Assembly (NCBI RefSeq): GCF_021442385.1
Contig: NZ_MUZA01000021.1
Location: 1 to 64,000, forward strand
DNA: 64,000 nt
From: Micromonospora sp. MH99
Lineage (GTDB): Bacteria; Actinomycetota; Actinomycetes; Mycobacteriales; Micromonosporaceae
Direction: 5' to 3'
In this document: positions 1 to 9,500 of the stretch, piece after piece
How the letters are laid out: every line of letters begins with the position of its first letter
Position numbering within the stretch: position 1 is the first letter of the stretch
Made by a program: the position numbers and the translations under genes
The notes under the pieces: generated by a model
What the model saw: the letters and a program-made list of their open reading frames with translations, nothing else
Told to the model about the DNA's origin: nothing
Databases searched by the model: none

Positions 1-2431
1 CGGCGCTCGGGCCACCGCTCGGCGGGCCGGTGCGCGGGCCGGGTGTGCCCGGCGGCGCGGTCGGTGGGCCGGGCGTGCCCGGCGGCGTGCTCGGGCCCAG
101 TTCGTGCAGGAATCGGCTGGGCTGCTCCTCGTGGTCGTCGCCGCCGACCGCCGCCGACGCCACGGCGCTGACCAGCAGGCGGTGGCGGGCACGGCTGATG
201 GCGACGTGGAAGAGTCGGCGCTCCTCGTCCAGCAGAGCCGAGGTCTGGCCCACCACGTTCGCCGCCCGGGCCCCGCCGACGGACCGGCCGGCGAGCACGT
301 CGACCAGCCGTTCGGACCCGAGCAGGCTGCCGCGCAGGCGCAGGTCCGGCCAGATGCCCTCCTGCACCCCGGCGATCGCGACCAGATCCCACTCCAGGCC
401 CTTCGCGGCGTGCGCGGTGAGCAGTCGTACTGCAGCGCCCCGGTCGGCGGTCGGCGCGATGGTGTCCGCCGGCAGGTCCTGGGCGAGCACGTGGTCGAGG
501 AAGACCTCGGTACGCGCGCCGGGCAGCCGGTCGGTGAAGCGGGCCGCCGCGTCGAAGAGCACCAGCACGGCGTCCAGGTCCCGGTCGGCGGCCTCGGCTC
601 GCCGGCGTCGGGCCAGGTCGCCCTCCCCGGCCGCCGGCCGTCCCTGGGCGATCGCGCCGGCCCAGCGTTCGGCCAGCCCACTGGCGTCCCAGACCTCCCA
701 GAGCACGGTCTCGGCAGTCGCGCCGGGTTGGGCCGCGGCGTCCCGGGCGGTGGCGAGCAGCCCGGCCACCGCCTGCGCCGGCTCCGCCCACCGCCGGTCG
801 ATGCCGGCCAGGTCCGTCGGGTCGCGCAGCGCCTCGACGATCAGCTCCCCGGACGGGCGGCGGTCACCCCCGGCCAGCGCCAGGGCGCGCAGGCCTTGAC
901 GCAGTCGCCGTTCGGCGAGCGGGTCCGCGCCGCCCAGCGGCGAGTGCAGCAGCGCGACTGCCGCCTCCTCGTCGAGCCGGGCCGGTTCCAGTGCGCAGCG
1001 CAGCAGGAGCAGCAGCGGGGCCACCGCTGGTTGCAGGTGCAGGGGCAGGTCCTCGCCGTGCACCACGGTCGGGACGCCGGCGCCGTGCAGCGCGCGTTGC
1101 AGGGTGGGCAACTGCAACGCCGTGGACCGCACCAGGACCGCCATCCGCGACCACGGGACGCCGTCGAGCAGGTGCGCGGCGCGCAGCGCGTGAGCCAGCC
1201 AGGCGGCCTCGCTGGTCGCCGACCGGAACGTGTGCACCTCGACCACACCGGCCGGGGCGTCCGGCAGTGGGCGCAGCCGGCGGTGCGCCATCGGACCCCG
1301 CAGCCGGCGGCCCAGCTGGGCCATCGCGGAAAGCAGGACCGGGCCGGCCCGGTACGACGTGCTCAGCAGCACCTGTGCGGCCGGTGCGCCGGAGGCCGTC
1401 CGGAAACGGTGCCCGAACGTGGTCACCCCGGCCGGGTCGGCACCGCGGAAGGCGTACGTGGAGGAGTCGGGGTCGGCGAACGCGACGAGCGACTTGCCCC
1501 CGCCGGCGATGACCGAGAGCAGTTCGAGCTGGGCGGGATCGGTGTCGGCCAGTTCGTCGACGTACACGTGGGCGAGGCGGCGGCGCTCGGCGGCCAGCAG
1601 CTCCTCGTCGTCGCGCAGCAGACCGGTGGCGGCCCGGACCAGCTCGGCCGGGTCGTACGCGATCGAGCCCCGGTTGCTGACGTCGCGCAGCGCGAGCACC
1701 GAGACGTACTCCCGCAGGAAGCGGGCGGCGGCCGGCCAGTCGGCGCGGCCGAGCTTCTCGCCCAGCCGGGCCAGGTCGGCCGGGCCGACCCCGCGCTCGG
1801 CGGCGCGCATGAGCAGGTCGCGCAACTGGCCGGCGAAGGCCCGGGTCCGCAGTGCCGGGCGCAGGTCGTCCGGCCAGCCGACCGGGTCGTCCTCGGGCTC
1901 CTCGCCCACCACGTCCAGCAGCTCGCGGATGATCAGATCCTGCTCGGGGCCGGTGAGCAGCCGGGGCGACGGCTCGCCGCGTTCGGCGGCGGCCCGGCGC
2001 AGCAGCCCGAAGGCGTACGCCGGGAAGGTGCGCACCAGCGGCTCGCGCAGCACCCGGTAGCCGTCCTGCGCGACCCGGGCCTCGATGCGTTGGCGCAGCG
2101 CGGTGGCGCCGCGGCGACCGAAGGTCAGCACGAGGATCCGTTCGGGATCGACCCCCTCGGAGACCCGGGCGGCGACCGCCTCGACGAGGGTGCTGGTCTT
2201 GCCGGTGCCGGGACCGCCGAGCACCAGCATCGGCCCGTCGGTGTGCGCGACGACCTCCTGCTGGACGGGATCGACACGCCAGCGGAGGCTCGCCGGCCCG
2301 GGTGTGCCGGCGGCCTCGACCGCAGCGGCGACGGCACCGTCGCCACTCGGCACGGCGACGCCGCCGTCCGGCGCGGCCCCGTCCCCTCGCGCCGGCCCCT
2401 CGGACCGCCGCACCAACCGGTACGCCTGCAT
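1..2431 (-). CDS. UvrD/Rep-family ATP-dependent helicase, AdnA-like (partial, C-terminus beyond window)
   Basis: A superfamily 1 DNA helicase motor, probably of the AdnA type that acts with AdnB in double-strand-break end resection. About 810 residues are visible and the frame is open at base 1. Walker A GGPGTGKT lies at residues 72-79, followed by the UvrD motif LTFGRRGA. The Walker B region near residue 290 reads VDELADTDPAQ instead of the usual DEYQDTDP. A motif VI-like HVAISRARHRLL lies near residue 742. A Pro/Gly/Thr-rich linker at about residues 776-805 would precede a C-terminal domain outside the window. The ATG at 2431 has a G-rich stretch upstream. The AdnA assignment rests on overall layout and the atypical motif; a UvrD2-like helicase is the alternative. 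Confidence 0.88.
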   Translation of the reverse strand, partial: MQAYRLVRRSEGPARGDGAAPDGGVAVPSGDGAVAAAVEAAGTPGPASLRWRVDPVQQEVVAHTDGPMLVLGGPGTGKTSTLVEAVAARVSEGVDPERILVLTFGRRGATALRQRIEARVAQDGYRVLREPLVRTFPAYAFGLLRRAAAERGEPSPRLLTGPEQDLIIRELLDVVGEEPEDDPVGWPDDLRPALRTRAFAGQLRDLLMRAAERGVGPADLARLGEKLGRADWPAAARFLREYVSVLALRDVSNRGSIAYDPAELVRAATGLLRDDEELLAAERRRLAHVYVDELADTDPAQLELLSVIAGGGKSLVAFADPDSSTYAFRGADPAGVTTFGHRFRTASGAPAAQVLLSTSYRAGPVLLSAMAQLGRRLRGPMAHRRLRPLPDAPAGVVEVHTFRSATSEAAWLAHALRAAHLLDGVPWSRMAVLVRSTALQLPTLQRALHGAGVPTVVHGEDLPLHLQPAVAPLLLLLRCALEPARLDEEAAVALLHSPLGGADPLAERRLRQGLRALALAGGDRRPSGELIVEALRDPTDLAGIDRRWAEPAQAVAGLLATARDAAAQPGATAETVLWEVWDASGLAERWAGAIAQGRPAAGEGDLARRRRAEAADRDLDAVLVLFDAAARFTDRLPGARTEVFLDHVLAQDLPADTIAPTADRGAAVRLLTAHAAKGLEWDLVAIAGVQEGIWPDLRLRGSLLGSERLVDVLAGRSVGGARAANVVGQTSALLDEERRLFHVAISRARHRLLVSAVASAAVGGDDHEEQPSRFLHELGPSTPPGTPGPPTAPPGTPGPRTGPPSGGPSA

Positions 2432-2481
2432 CACCAAATCCCATCACCCCCCTACGACACCAACCCACCCCAGCCGCGCTG

Positions 2482-2536
2482 GTCATGGGAGGTGGCGGCA
2501 CGACACGCCGACGGCCCTGCCGCCACCTCTCATGAC
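2482..2536 (-). terminator. Long inverted repeat between LOG gene and helicase gene
   Basis: Arms 2482-2500 and 2518-2536 pair over 19 bp with one mismatch around a 17-nt loop. It lies 20 bp past the stop of the second LOG gene and 51 bp before the helicase start, all on the minus strand. It probably ends LOG transcription. There is no U-tract, as is usual in this GC-rich group. Confidence 0.6.
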
Positions 2537-2556
2537 CGACCGGGTGGGACCCGGAG

Positions 2557-3102
2557 TCAGGGTAGGTGGGACTCCAGCGCTTTGACCGCTTCGGGGACCG
2601 TGGCGACCACGGTCAGCAGATTGCGCCCGGCGGGTTTGAGGAAATTCTGGTCGGTGATGGTGGCCAGCCAGTCCAGCAGCGGCCGGTAGAAGCCGTCCGC
2701 GTCGATCAGCACCATCGGCTTGGTGTGCAGGGCGAGGGTGGCGGTGGTCCAGACCTCGAACAGCTCGTCCAGCGTGCCCAGCCCGCCCGGCAGGGCGAGG
2801 AACGCGTCCGACCTGTCGATCATCAGGGTCTTGCGGCTGGCCATCGAGTCGGTGACCAGCAGCTCGTCCGAGGCCAGGTCGGCGACCTCCAGATCGACGA
2901 GCGCCTGCGGGATGACGCCCACGGTGCGCCCGCCGGCGGCCCGCGCGCCGTCGACCACCGCGCCCATCATGCCGACGCAACCGCCGCCGCTGACCAGCGT
3001 GTGACCGCGCCGGGCCAGCTCCGCGCCGGTCTCCGTGGCGAGGTCGAGCCAGCGTTGGTCGAGGGTGCGGGACGAGGCGCAGAAGACGCAGACGGCCGCC
3101 AT
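2557..3102 (-). CDS. LOG-family protein (TIGR00730), second copy
   Basis: A 181-residue Rossmann-fold protein of the LOG family (cytokinin riboside 5'-monophosphate phosphoribohydrolase and related nucleotide-cleaving enzymes). It starts MAAVCVFCASS, the typical family opening. It carries the phosphate-binding SGGGCVGMMG near residue 40 and the family signature PGGLGTLDE near residue 105. Its ATG overlaps the TGA of the upstream LOG gene (TGATG at 3100-3104), so the two are translationally coupled. The substrate cannot be told from sequence. The two copies are distant paralogues, not a recent duplication. Confidence 0.9.
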   Translation of the reverse strand: MAAVCVFCASSRTLDQRWLDLATETGAELARRGHTLVSGGGCVGMMGAVVDGARAAGGRTVGVIPQALVDLEVADLASDELLVTDSMASRKTLMIDRSDAFLALPGGLGTLDELFEVWTTATLALHTKPMVLIDADGFYRPLLDWLATITDQNFLKPAGRNLLTVVATVPEAVKALESHLP

Positions 3103-3965
3103 CAGCTCTCCCGGGGCCGGTCGGGGGCCTGCTCGGCGGCGGCCTGCTGGTCGGCGCCGGTACGCGCCACTGCCTCGTCGCGGACCGCCTCCTGCTCGAC
3201 GGAGAGCGCCGCCTCGGCCTCGACGATGTGGCGGACGGCCGCGTTGACGTCGTCGGTGAGGCAGATCAGGTCCAGGTCGACCGGGCCGATCTTGCCGCTG
3301 GCGGCCATGGTGTCGCGCAGCCAGTCCAGCAGTCCCTGCCAGTAGGCAACACCCATCAGCACGACCGGGAACCGGGTGACCTTGCCGGTCTGCACGAGGG
3401 TGAGCGCCTCGAACAGCTCGTCCATGGTGCCGAAGCCACCGGGCAGCACCACGAACGCCTGCGCGTACTTGACGAACATGGTCTTGCGGGCGAAGAAGTA
3501 GCGGAAGTCGATGGCCAGGTCGACCCAGTCGTTGATGCCCTGCTCGAACGGCAGCTCGATGCCGAGCCCGACGGAGAGCCCGCCGGCCTCGGTGGCGCCC
3601 CGGTTGGCGGCCTCCATCACTCCCGGGCCACCCCCGGTGATGACCGCGTAACCGGCCCGCGCGAGCGCGCCACCCAACTCCTCGGCGAGCCGGCACTCGG
3701 CCGTGTCCGGGCCGCTGCGGGCCGAGCCGAAGACGCTGACCGCCGGCGGCAGGTCGGCGAGGGTGTCGAAGCCCTCGACGAACTCGGAGAGGATGCGCAG
3801 CGCCCGCCAGGCGTCCCTGGTCTTCCAGTCCCCGCGCCCACGCGAGTCGAGCAGCCGCTGGTCGGCGGTGCTGCTCGGGATCGCCCCCCGGCGCAGCGTG
3901 ACGGCGCCCCGGTGCCGCTCCTGCCCCGGGCCGCGGCCGGCCTCCCGCCCGTTGTTCTGGCTCAT
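3102..3965 (-). CDS. LOG-family protein (TIGR00730), first copy
   Basis: A 287-residue LOG-family protein, longer than its neighbour through an approximately 70-residue N-terminal region and a charged C-terminal tail. The nucleotide-binding GGGPGVMEAANRGA and the signature PGGFGTMDELFE are intact. In mycobacteria the comparable gene (Rv1205) lies near dapD/dapE, as here, which supports conserved synteny. The ATG at 3965 (MSQNNGRE) is preferred over the in-frame ATG eight codons upstream. The divergent upstream region holds two short palindromes that may be operators. Confidence 0.88.
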   Translation of the reverse strand: MSQNNGREAGRGPGQERHRGAVTLRRGAIPSSTADQRLLDSRGRGDWKTRDAWRALRILSEFVEGFDTLADLPPAVSVFGSARSGPDTAECRLAEELGGALARAGYAVITGGGPGVMEAANRGATEAGGLSVGLGIELPFEQGINDWVDLAIDFRYFFARKTMFVKYAQAFVVLPGGFGTMDELFEALTLVQTGKVTRFPVVLMGVAYWQGLLDWLRDTMAASGKIGPVDLDLICLTDDVNAAVRHIVEAEAALSVEQEAVRDEAVARTGADQQAAAEQAPDRPRES

Positions 3966-4020
3966 GAGGCAACCGTAGTGGAGCCGCACACGCCGGGTGT
4001 GCGGGGCGGGGACGCCGAGA

Positions 4021-4049
4021 AATAGTTCGCGATCAAGGGCAACTATTTG
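4021..4049. promoter_or_regulatory. 8-bp perfect inverted repeat, possible operator
   Basis: AAATAGTT at 4021-4028 is mirrored by AACTATTT at 4042-4049 with a 13-bp spacer. It sits in the divergent region between the LOG operon and the small gene at 4120. Such AT-rich symmetry stands out in a 72% GC background. The cognate regulator is unknown. Confidence 0.35.
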
Positions 4050-4075
4050 GCTTCCCCGTACGTCTTACTATTCAC

Positions 4076-4088
4076 ATACCGGGTATGC
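4076..4088. promoter_or_regulatory. CATAC-CGG-GTATG palindrome, possible operator
   Basis: Perfect 5-bp arms around a 3-bp centre. The same core (CATACCGRGTATG) recurs at 9899-9913 in another divergent promoter region, so the two may share one regulator. It lies 32 bp upstream of the GTG at 4120. Confidence 0.4.
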
Positions 4089-4119
4089 CCGGGCGCGCGC
4101 CTTCGGGGGAGGAGACAGC

Positions 4120-4290
4120 GTGATCAGCAACAGCGAGATGATCCGGATCCGTCGACAGATGCAGCGACGGATCCACGACGTGGTGGCCGAGCGCCGCCGC
4201 GCCCGTGACCTCGACCCCGCCCTGTCGCCCGCCGCCACCGGATCCGGAGCCGATCAAGAGGTTCGCGCCGCCGACAACGGGCCCGGCTGA
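4120..4290 (+). CDS. Small basic hypothetical protein
   Basis: A 56-residue ORF starting at GTG with a strong ribosome-binding site (GGGGGAGGAG) just upstream. The N-terminal 30 residues are a basic helix (MIRIRRQMQRRIHDVVAERR), possibly nucleic-acid or membrane binding. The last third is encoded by the left arm and loop of the hairpin element at 4252-4306, so the present C-terminus and stop look acquired. No family recognised. Confidence 0.5.
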   Translation: MISNSEMIRIRRQMQRRIHDVVAERRRARDLDPALSPAATGSGADQEVRAADNGPG

Positions 4291-4306
4291 CGCGAACCTC
4301 TTGATC
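4252..4306. repeat. GATC-ended hairpin element, also possible terminator
   Basis: Perfect 16-bp arms (4252-4267 and 4291-4306, outer end GATCAAGAGG) around a 23-bp loop. It overlaps the 3' end of the small gene and lies before the convergent dapE end. It belongs with the elements at 16135, 40952 and 57334, which share GATC near the outer ends and a long stem. Confidence 0.6.
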
Positions 4307-4352
4307 GCCGGAAACACTGCCGACTGGCGAGCCCGCAACGGGCCCGACCAGG

Positions 4353-5426
4353 TCAGGCCGGGGCGAGCCAGCGGTGCAGCGTCGCCGCGCCGTCCCGGAT
4401 CTTGCTGATCTCGACGTGCTCGTCGGGGTGGTGGGCGAGGTTCGGGTCGCCCGGGCCGAAGTTCAGCGCAGGGATCCCCATCGCCGCGAACCGGGCCACA
4501 TCCGTCCAGCCCAGCTTGCCGATCGGCGCGGCGCCGACCGCCGCCAGGAACTCCTTCGCCGGGGCCGCCTCCAGCCCCGGGGCGGCACCCGCCGCGGTGT
4601 CGGTCACCCGCACCTCGAAGCCGTCGAACACCTCACGCAGGTGCGCCTCCGCCTCAGCGGGGGTGCGGTCCGGGGCGAACCGGTAGTTGACCTCGATCTC
4701 GCAGTGGTCCGGGACCACGTTGCCGGCCACACCACCGTTGATCCGTACCGCGTTCATGCCCTCGCGGTAGTCGCAGCCGTCGATGGTGACCCGGCGTGCC
4801 TCGTACGTCTGGAGACGGCGCAGCACCTCCCCGGCCGCGTGGATCGCGTTCACGCCGTGCCAGGAGCGCGCCGAGTGGGCGCGTACGCCGGTCGTGGTGA
4901 CCACCGACCGCATGGTGCCCTGGCAGCCCGCCTCGACGATGCCGTACGTCGGCTCCAGCAGCACCGCGAAGTCCGCCTCCAGCCACTCCGGGAACGCCTG
5001 CGCGACGAGGTTGAGCCCGTTGTAGCGCGACTCGATCTCCTCGGCCTCGTAGAAGAAGTACGTCACGTCGTAGCGCGGATTGGGCAGCGTCACGGCGAGG
5101 TGCAGGGCGTACGCGACGCCGGATTTCATGTCGGAGGTTCCGCAGCCGTACATCAGGTCGCCGCGCATGGTCGACGGGAAGTTGTTGTTCAGCGGCACCG
5201 TGTCCAGGTGACCGGCGAGCACGACGCGCTGCGACCGGCCGAGGTCGGTGCGGGCCATCACGGTGTTGCCGTGCCGGTGCGTGGACAGGTGCGGTACGCC
5301 CCGCAGCACCTCCTCGACGAAGTCGGCGATGGCCTTCTCGTTGAGGGACACGGACTCTATGTCGACCAGTACGCGGGTCAGCTGCACCGGATCGGCGAGG
5401 ACCTCGGGGGTCAGCGGGTTCTCCAT
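4353..5426 (-). CDS. dapE: Succinyl-diaminopimelate desuccinylase
   Basis: Hydrolyses N-succinyl-LL-2,6-diaminopimelate to LL-diaminopimelate and succinate in the lysine and peptidoglycan precursor pathway. A 357-residue M20-family metallopeptidase, normal length for the actinobacterial type. Metal-site motifs are in place: GHLDTVP (H73, D75), TSDMKSG (D99) and YEAEEIE (E129/E130). The C-terminal HHPDEH supplies the last histidine. The ATG at 5426 gives the expected start [10 protein letters not shown]. It is divergent from dapD across 78 bp. Confidence 0.95.
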   Translation of the reverse strand: MENPLTPEVLADPVQLTRVLVDIESVSLNEKAIADFVEEVLRGVPHLSTHRHGNTVMARTDLGRSQRVVLAGHLDTVPLNNNFPSTMRGDLMYGCGTSDMKSGVAYALHLAVTLPNPRYDVTYFFYEAEEIESRYNGLNLVAQAFPEWLEADFAVLLEPTYGIVEAGCQGTMRSVVTTTGVRAHSARSWHGVNAIHAAGEVLRRLQTYEARRVTIDGCDYREGMNAVRINGGVAGNVVPDHCEIEVNYRFAPDRTPAEAEAHLREVFDGFEVRVTDTAAGAAPGLEAAPAKEFLAAVGAAPIGKLGWTDVARFAAMGIPALNFGPGDPNLAHHPDEHVEISKIRDGAATLHRWLAPA

Positions 5427-5447
5427 GGTTCGCACGGTACCTTCAGG

Positions 5448-5480
5448 TCTGTCAGCGTGAGGAGCGAGCCGAGGCCGGCC
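5448..5480 (+). repeat. Dispersed GTGAG-GAGCGAGCC sequence, relative of the tldD-tldE repeat
   Basis: The stretch containing TCAGCGTGAGGAGCGAGCCG resembles the start of the 62-bp repeat at 35221 (same TCAGCGTGA, then GGAG[CT]GAGCCG). It contains a GTG at 5457 that is in frame with dapD, so it may act as an alternative or leader start. Confidence 0.45.
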
Positions 5481-5504
5481 TGGCCGCGACCGAGAGGTGC
5501 AACA

Positions 5505-6464
5505 GTGACGTCCGCAGATTCCGCCTGGGGCATCGGCCTGGCCACCGTCACCGCCGACGGGCAGGTGCTCGACACCTGGTATCCGACCGGCAAGCTGGGC
5601 CTGGGTGAGCTGCCGCTGGTCGCCGGCGAGGGCGAGTCGGACGTGCTGGACCTGCCGCCGGGCGCGCTGGGCGACCGGGCGCTGCCCGGTCTGCGTACCG
5701 AGCAGGTGGTCACCGTGATCGGCTCGCTGGACGACCCGATCAAGGACGCCTCCGACGCGTACCTCCGGTTGCACCTGCTGTCGCACCGCCTGGTGCGGCC
5801 CAACCAGCTCAACCTCGACGGCATCTTCGGCAAGCTCGCCAATGTGGCCTGGACGTCCGCCGGGCCGTGCCCGCCGGAGCGGGTGGACGAGCTGCGGGTG
5901 ATCGAGCGGGCCGCCGGCCGGCACCTGGCGGTGTACGGGGTGGACAAGTTCCCCCGGATGACCGACTACGTGGTGCCCTCCGGCGTGCGGATCGCCGACG
6001 CGGACCGGGTCCGCCTCGGCGCGCACCTGGCCGCCGGCACGACGGTGATGCACGAGGGCTTCTGCAACTTCAACGCCGGCACCCTCGGCACCTCGATGGT
6101 CGAGGGGCGGATCGTGCAGGGCGTGGTGGTCGGCGACGGCTCCGACGTGGGCGCGGGCGCGTCGATCATGGGCACCCTCTCCGGCGGCGGCACCGACAAG
6201 GTCCGCATCGGTGAGCGGAGCCTGGTCGGCGCGAACGCCGGCATCGGCATCTCGCTGGGCGACGACTGCGTGGTCGAGGCCGGCTGCTACGTCACGGCCG
6301 GTTCGAAGGTCACCCTGCCGGACGGCCGGGTGGTCAAGGCCCGCGAGCTGTCCGGCGTCGACGGCCTGCTGTTCTGGCGCAACTCGGTGACCGGCGCGCT
6401 GGAGGCCCGCCCGCGCACCGGCCGGGGCATCGAACTGAACGCCGCGCTGCACGCCAACGACTGA
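5505..6464 (+). CDS. dapD: 2,3,4,5-tetrahydropyridine-2,6-dicarboxylate N-succinyltransferase
   Basis: Transfers succinyl from succinyl-CoA to tetrahydrodipicolinate, the committed step of the succinylase branch of diaminopimelate synthesis. A 319-residue protein, the usual length of actinobacterial DapD. The central left-handed beta-helix is visible in hexapeptide-like turns from about residue 165 to 270 ([20 protein letters not shown]). The GTG at 5505 follows GAGAGGTG. An in-frame GTG at 5457 would add 16 residues encoded by a dispersed repeat and is less likely. dapE is divergent and dapC lies 8 kb away. Confidence 0.94.
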   Translation: MTSADSAWGIGLATVTADGQVLDTWYPTGKLGLGELPLVAGEGESDVLDLPPGALGDRALPGLRTEQVVTVIGSLDDPIKDASDAYLRLHLLSHRLVRPNQLNLDGIFGKLANVAWTSAGPCPPERVDELRVIERAAGRHLAVYGVDKFPRMTDYVVPSGVRIADADRVRLGAHLAAGTTVMHEGFCNFNAGTLGTSMVEGRIVQGVVVGDGSDVGAGASIMGTLSGGGTDKVRIGERSLVGANAGIGISLGDDCVVEAGCYVTAGSKVTLPDGRVVKARELSGVDGLLFWRNSVTGALEARPRTGRGIELNAALHAND

Positions 6465-6515
6465 CGTCCCCGCCGGGTCCGCGGCACCCGGCCGCGGACC
6501 CGGCGGGGGTACGCC

Positions 6516-9500
6516 TCAGCGCAACCGGTACGCCTGGATGATCCGTTCGGTCACCGTGTTGCCGGCGGCGTCCCGAGCGGTCGCCCGCAGGGACACGTGG
6601 CCGGGTGCCGCCCGATGCCGGACGGTGGCCGTCCAGCCGTGGCCGCCGTGCCGGACCCGGGCGGGTTGCCAGGTACGCCCGCCGTCGTAGGAGACGTCCA
6701 CCCGCAGCCCGGTCACGCGCGATCCGGGGACACCGGGCTGCGACTGCACCTGCACCGGAATGACCAGACTCCGACCGGCCGCCGCGGCGTTGTTCCCGTC
6801 CAGCGGAGGCGCGAACCGGATCGCCGACACCTGCAGTGGCCGGTAGTCGTCGCCGGGCACGTGCCCGGACCGGAACGTCCACGTCGCCCCGACCTCGGTG
6901 CTCAGGTCGGTGAAGCTGCGCTTCGCCGACACCTCCAGCCGGTAGTTCGCGACACCGGGCGGCACCGTGAACTGGCCGTAACCCGGCTCGGTCAGCTCGT
7001 CGACCAGGACGCCGTCGCGGTAGAGGGCGGTCCGGCCGGCGTCCGTGATCGACCCGCCGGCGTGGCCGTCGGCGTCGCTGTGCAGCGGAAGGCTCACCAG
7101 GATCTCGTCACCGAGGCGGGTGACGCCCTGGCCCGGCCAGCGCGGCGCGGGGAAGGACGGCCCGTACGGCGCGCTGTTCCAGGTCTCCCGGACGTGCCGG
7201 CCGGCCCGGTACGCCTTCGGTTCGGCCTCCAGCACCGCCTTCGTGTCGAGCCACCCCTCGTCGGTGGGTACGCCGAACGTCAGCTCGGAGGACCAGCGCA
7301 GACCGTTGGTGTTGTAGTGCTCGACGCGTTGCCCGGGCACGGCGGTGGGCAGGACCGTAGCCCAGCCACCCAGGTCCGGTTCGAGGTGCGGGAAGACCAC
7401 CCGCTCGGAGAGCAGGCCGGGGTAGCCACCCCGGAACTCGTGGGTGACCGTGGCCAGGTCCCGAGCGCGGTAGGTCTTGTCGAAACCAGTCGGCATCCTC
7501 CCGGGGATCTTCTCGCTGAGCGCGTACAGGTAGGGGCTGCTGGCCACCTCCGGCTTGCGCCACTGGCTGCTCACCGTGCCGAAGAACCGTGCGCCGGAGA
7601 CCACCCGGCCGAGGTGCCCGGTGGACAGCCCGGTGAAGTCCAACCCGAGCAGACCGAAGCCGTAGGACCTGTCGTCCGCGCCGATGAAATTCGCGCCGAT
7701 CTCCACCAGGTCCGGTACTGCCGTCCGCTCCGGGATGGTCGTCCGCACCGGCCGTGCCTTGCGGGCGTCGACGGTGACTGTGGTGTCCCCGTCGAACACC
7801 AGCTCCGGCTGGGCCAGTTGGGCCGCCCCGGTGTCCCCGGTGAAGACGATGCTGGCCAGCGCGTAGCGGCCCTTCGGCACGCGTACCTCGACGGTGCCGT
7901 CCGAGTCGTACAGGTCGCGGCTCTCGAGGGTGTCCAGCCTGATCAGCGTGGTGATGAACCCCTCGGCGACCGCGCCGCCTTCGTCGAGGTGCCGGACGGT
8001 GAGCTGGTAGCTCTCCACCTCCCGGTTCACCGCTATCGGGGTGACCGCCACGGCGGCGCCGGAGCGGGCCACGATGCGGCCGGTCCAGTAGCCGTCCGTC
8101 CCGATGCGGGTGTCCACTGTGACAGTGGTGCCCGCCGTGCCGCCGGCGGGCACGGTGACCTGGCCCGCCCCGAGGGAGAACATGCCGGCCGGAGCCGGTT
8201 GGCCGTCCGGGCCGGTCACCTCCAGGGTCAGGTCGAGGGTGAGGGGGGCCGGACCGTCGTTGTGCCAGTCGACCTGCCGGGCGACCGGGGTGTCGTCGTC
8301 GTGCGGCCAGGCCGGCTGGCCGAACGAAACGCTGACCGGGGTGCTGGTCACCCGCTCGGTGATCGCATGGGCCACGTCGACCCGGCCGGCGCCCTGCTGG
8401 AAGGCGGTCTGCTCCGGGTGCGGCTTGGCCGAGGCCATCAGGGTCGCCTTGAGCTGGGCCGCCGCCCAACCCGTGTGCTGCTGGGCGAGCAGCGCCACCG
8501 CGCCGGTGACGTGCGGCGCGGCCATCGAGGTGCCGGAGAGCGCGAGGTATCCCTCCCCCACCGGCTCACCGATCTGCGCGCCCTTGGCACGGGCGGCGAC
8601 GATGTCGACCCCCGGGGCGGTCAGGTCCGGCTTCAGCCCGCCGTCGCCCACCCTCGGGCCACGGCTGGAGAAGTCGGCAAGGGCGTCGTCGCGGTCCACC
8701 GCGCCGACGGTGAGCCCCGCTTCGGCGCTGCCCGGCGAGCCGACCGAGCCGTCCGTGCCGTCGTTGCCGGCGGAGAGGACGAAGAGCGCGCCGGTCTGCG
8801 CGGTCAGCGACTCGACGGCCGCCTCCAACGGGTCGACGTCGGGTGTGTCGGTGCCGCCCAGGCTCATGTTGATCACATCGGCGTGCTGGTCGGCGGCCGC
8901 CCACTGCATGCCGGCCAGGATCGCCGACTCCATGCAGCCGCCCTCCTCGCAGACCTTGCCGTTGAGCAGCGTGGCGTCCGGAGCGACACCGTGGTACTTG
9001 CCACCGGAGGCGGCGCCACTACCCGCGATGATCGAGGCGACGTGCGTGCCGTGGCCGACGGTGTCGTCGGTGTCGGTGGCCTCGGTGAAGTTCCGCGCCT
9101 CGGCGATCCGACCGCTCAGGTCGGGGTGGCTGGCGTCGATCCCGGTGTCCAGCACCGCCACGCGGACGCCCCGACCGGTGAAGCCGGCCTCGTACGCGGC
9201 CGGGGCGCCGATCTGCGGCACGCTGTGGTCGAGGGTGACCTGACGACGGCCGTCGAGCCAGATCCGGTCGGCGCCCCCCGCCGTGCCGACCCGGGCACCG
9301 GCGCCGGTCAGCGCCGCCCAGACCGTGGTGACCTGCTGCTTGTCGGCGGTCGCGGCGAACCCGCCGATGGCCGGCAACTCCGCCGTGACGGTCAGCCCGG
9401 CCGGCGCCGCGGAGCGTTTCCGGGCGCCCGCGTCGCCGGTGACCAGCACCGGCAGAGCGTTGCGGCGGGCGTCGTCGTAGCCGGCGTCGATCAGCCCGGT

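Noticed and set aside
104-2689. Long plus-strand open frame opposite the helicase
   Set aside because: Gln/Arg/Gly-rich antisense frame typical of high-GC DNA; the minus strand shows real helicase motifs.
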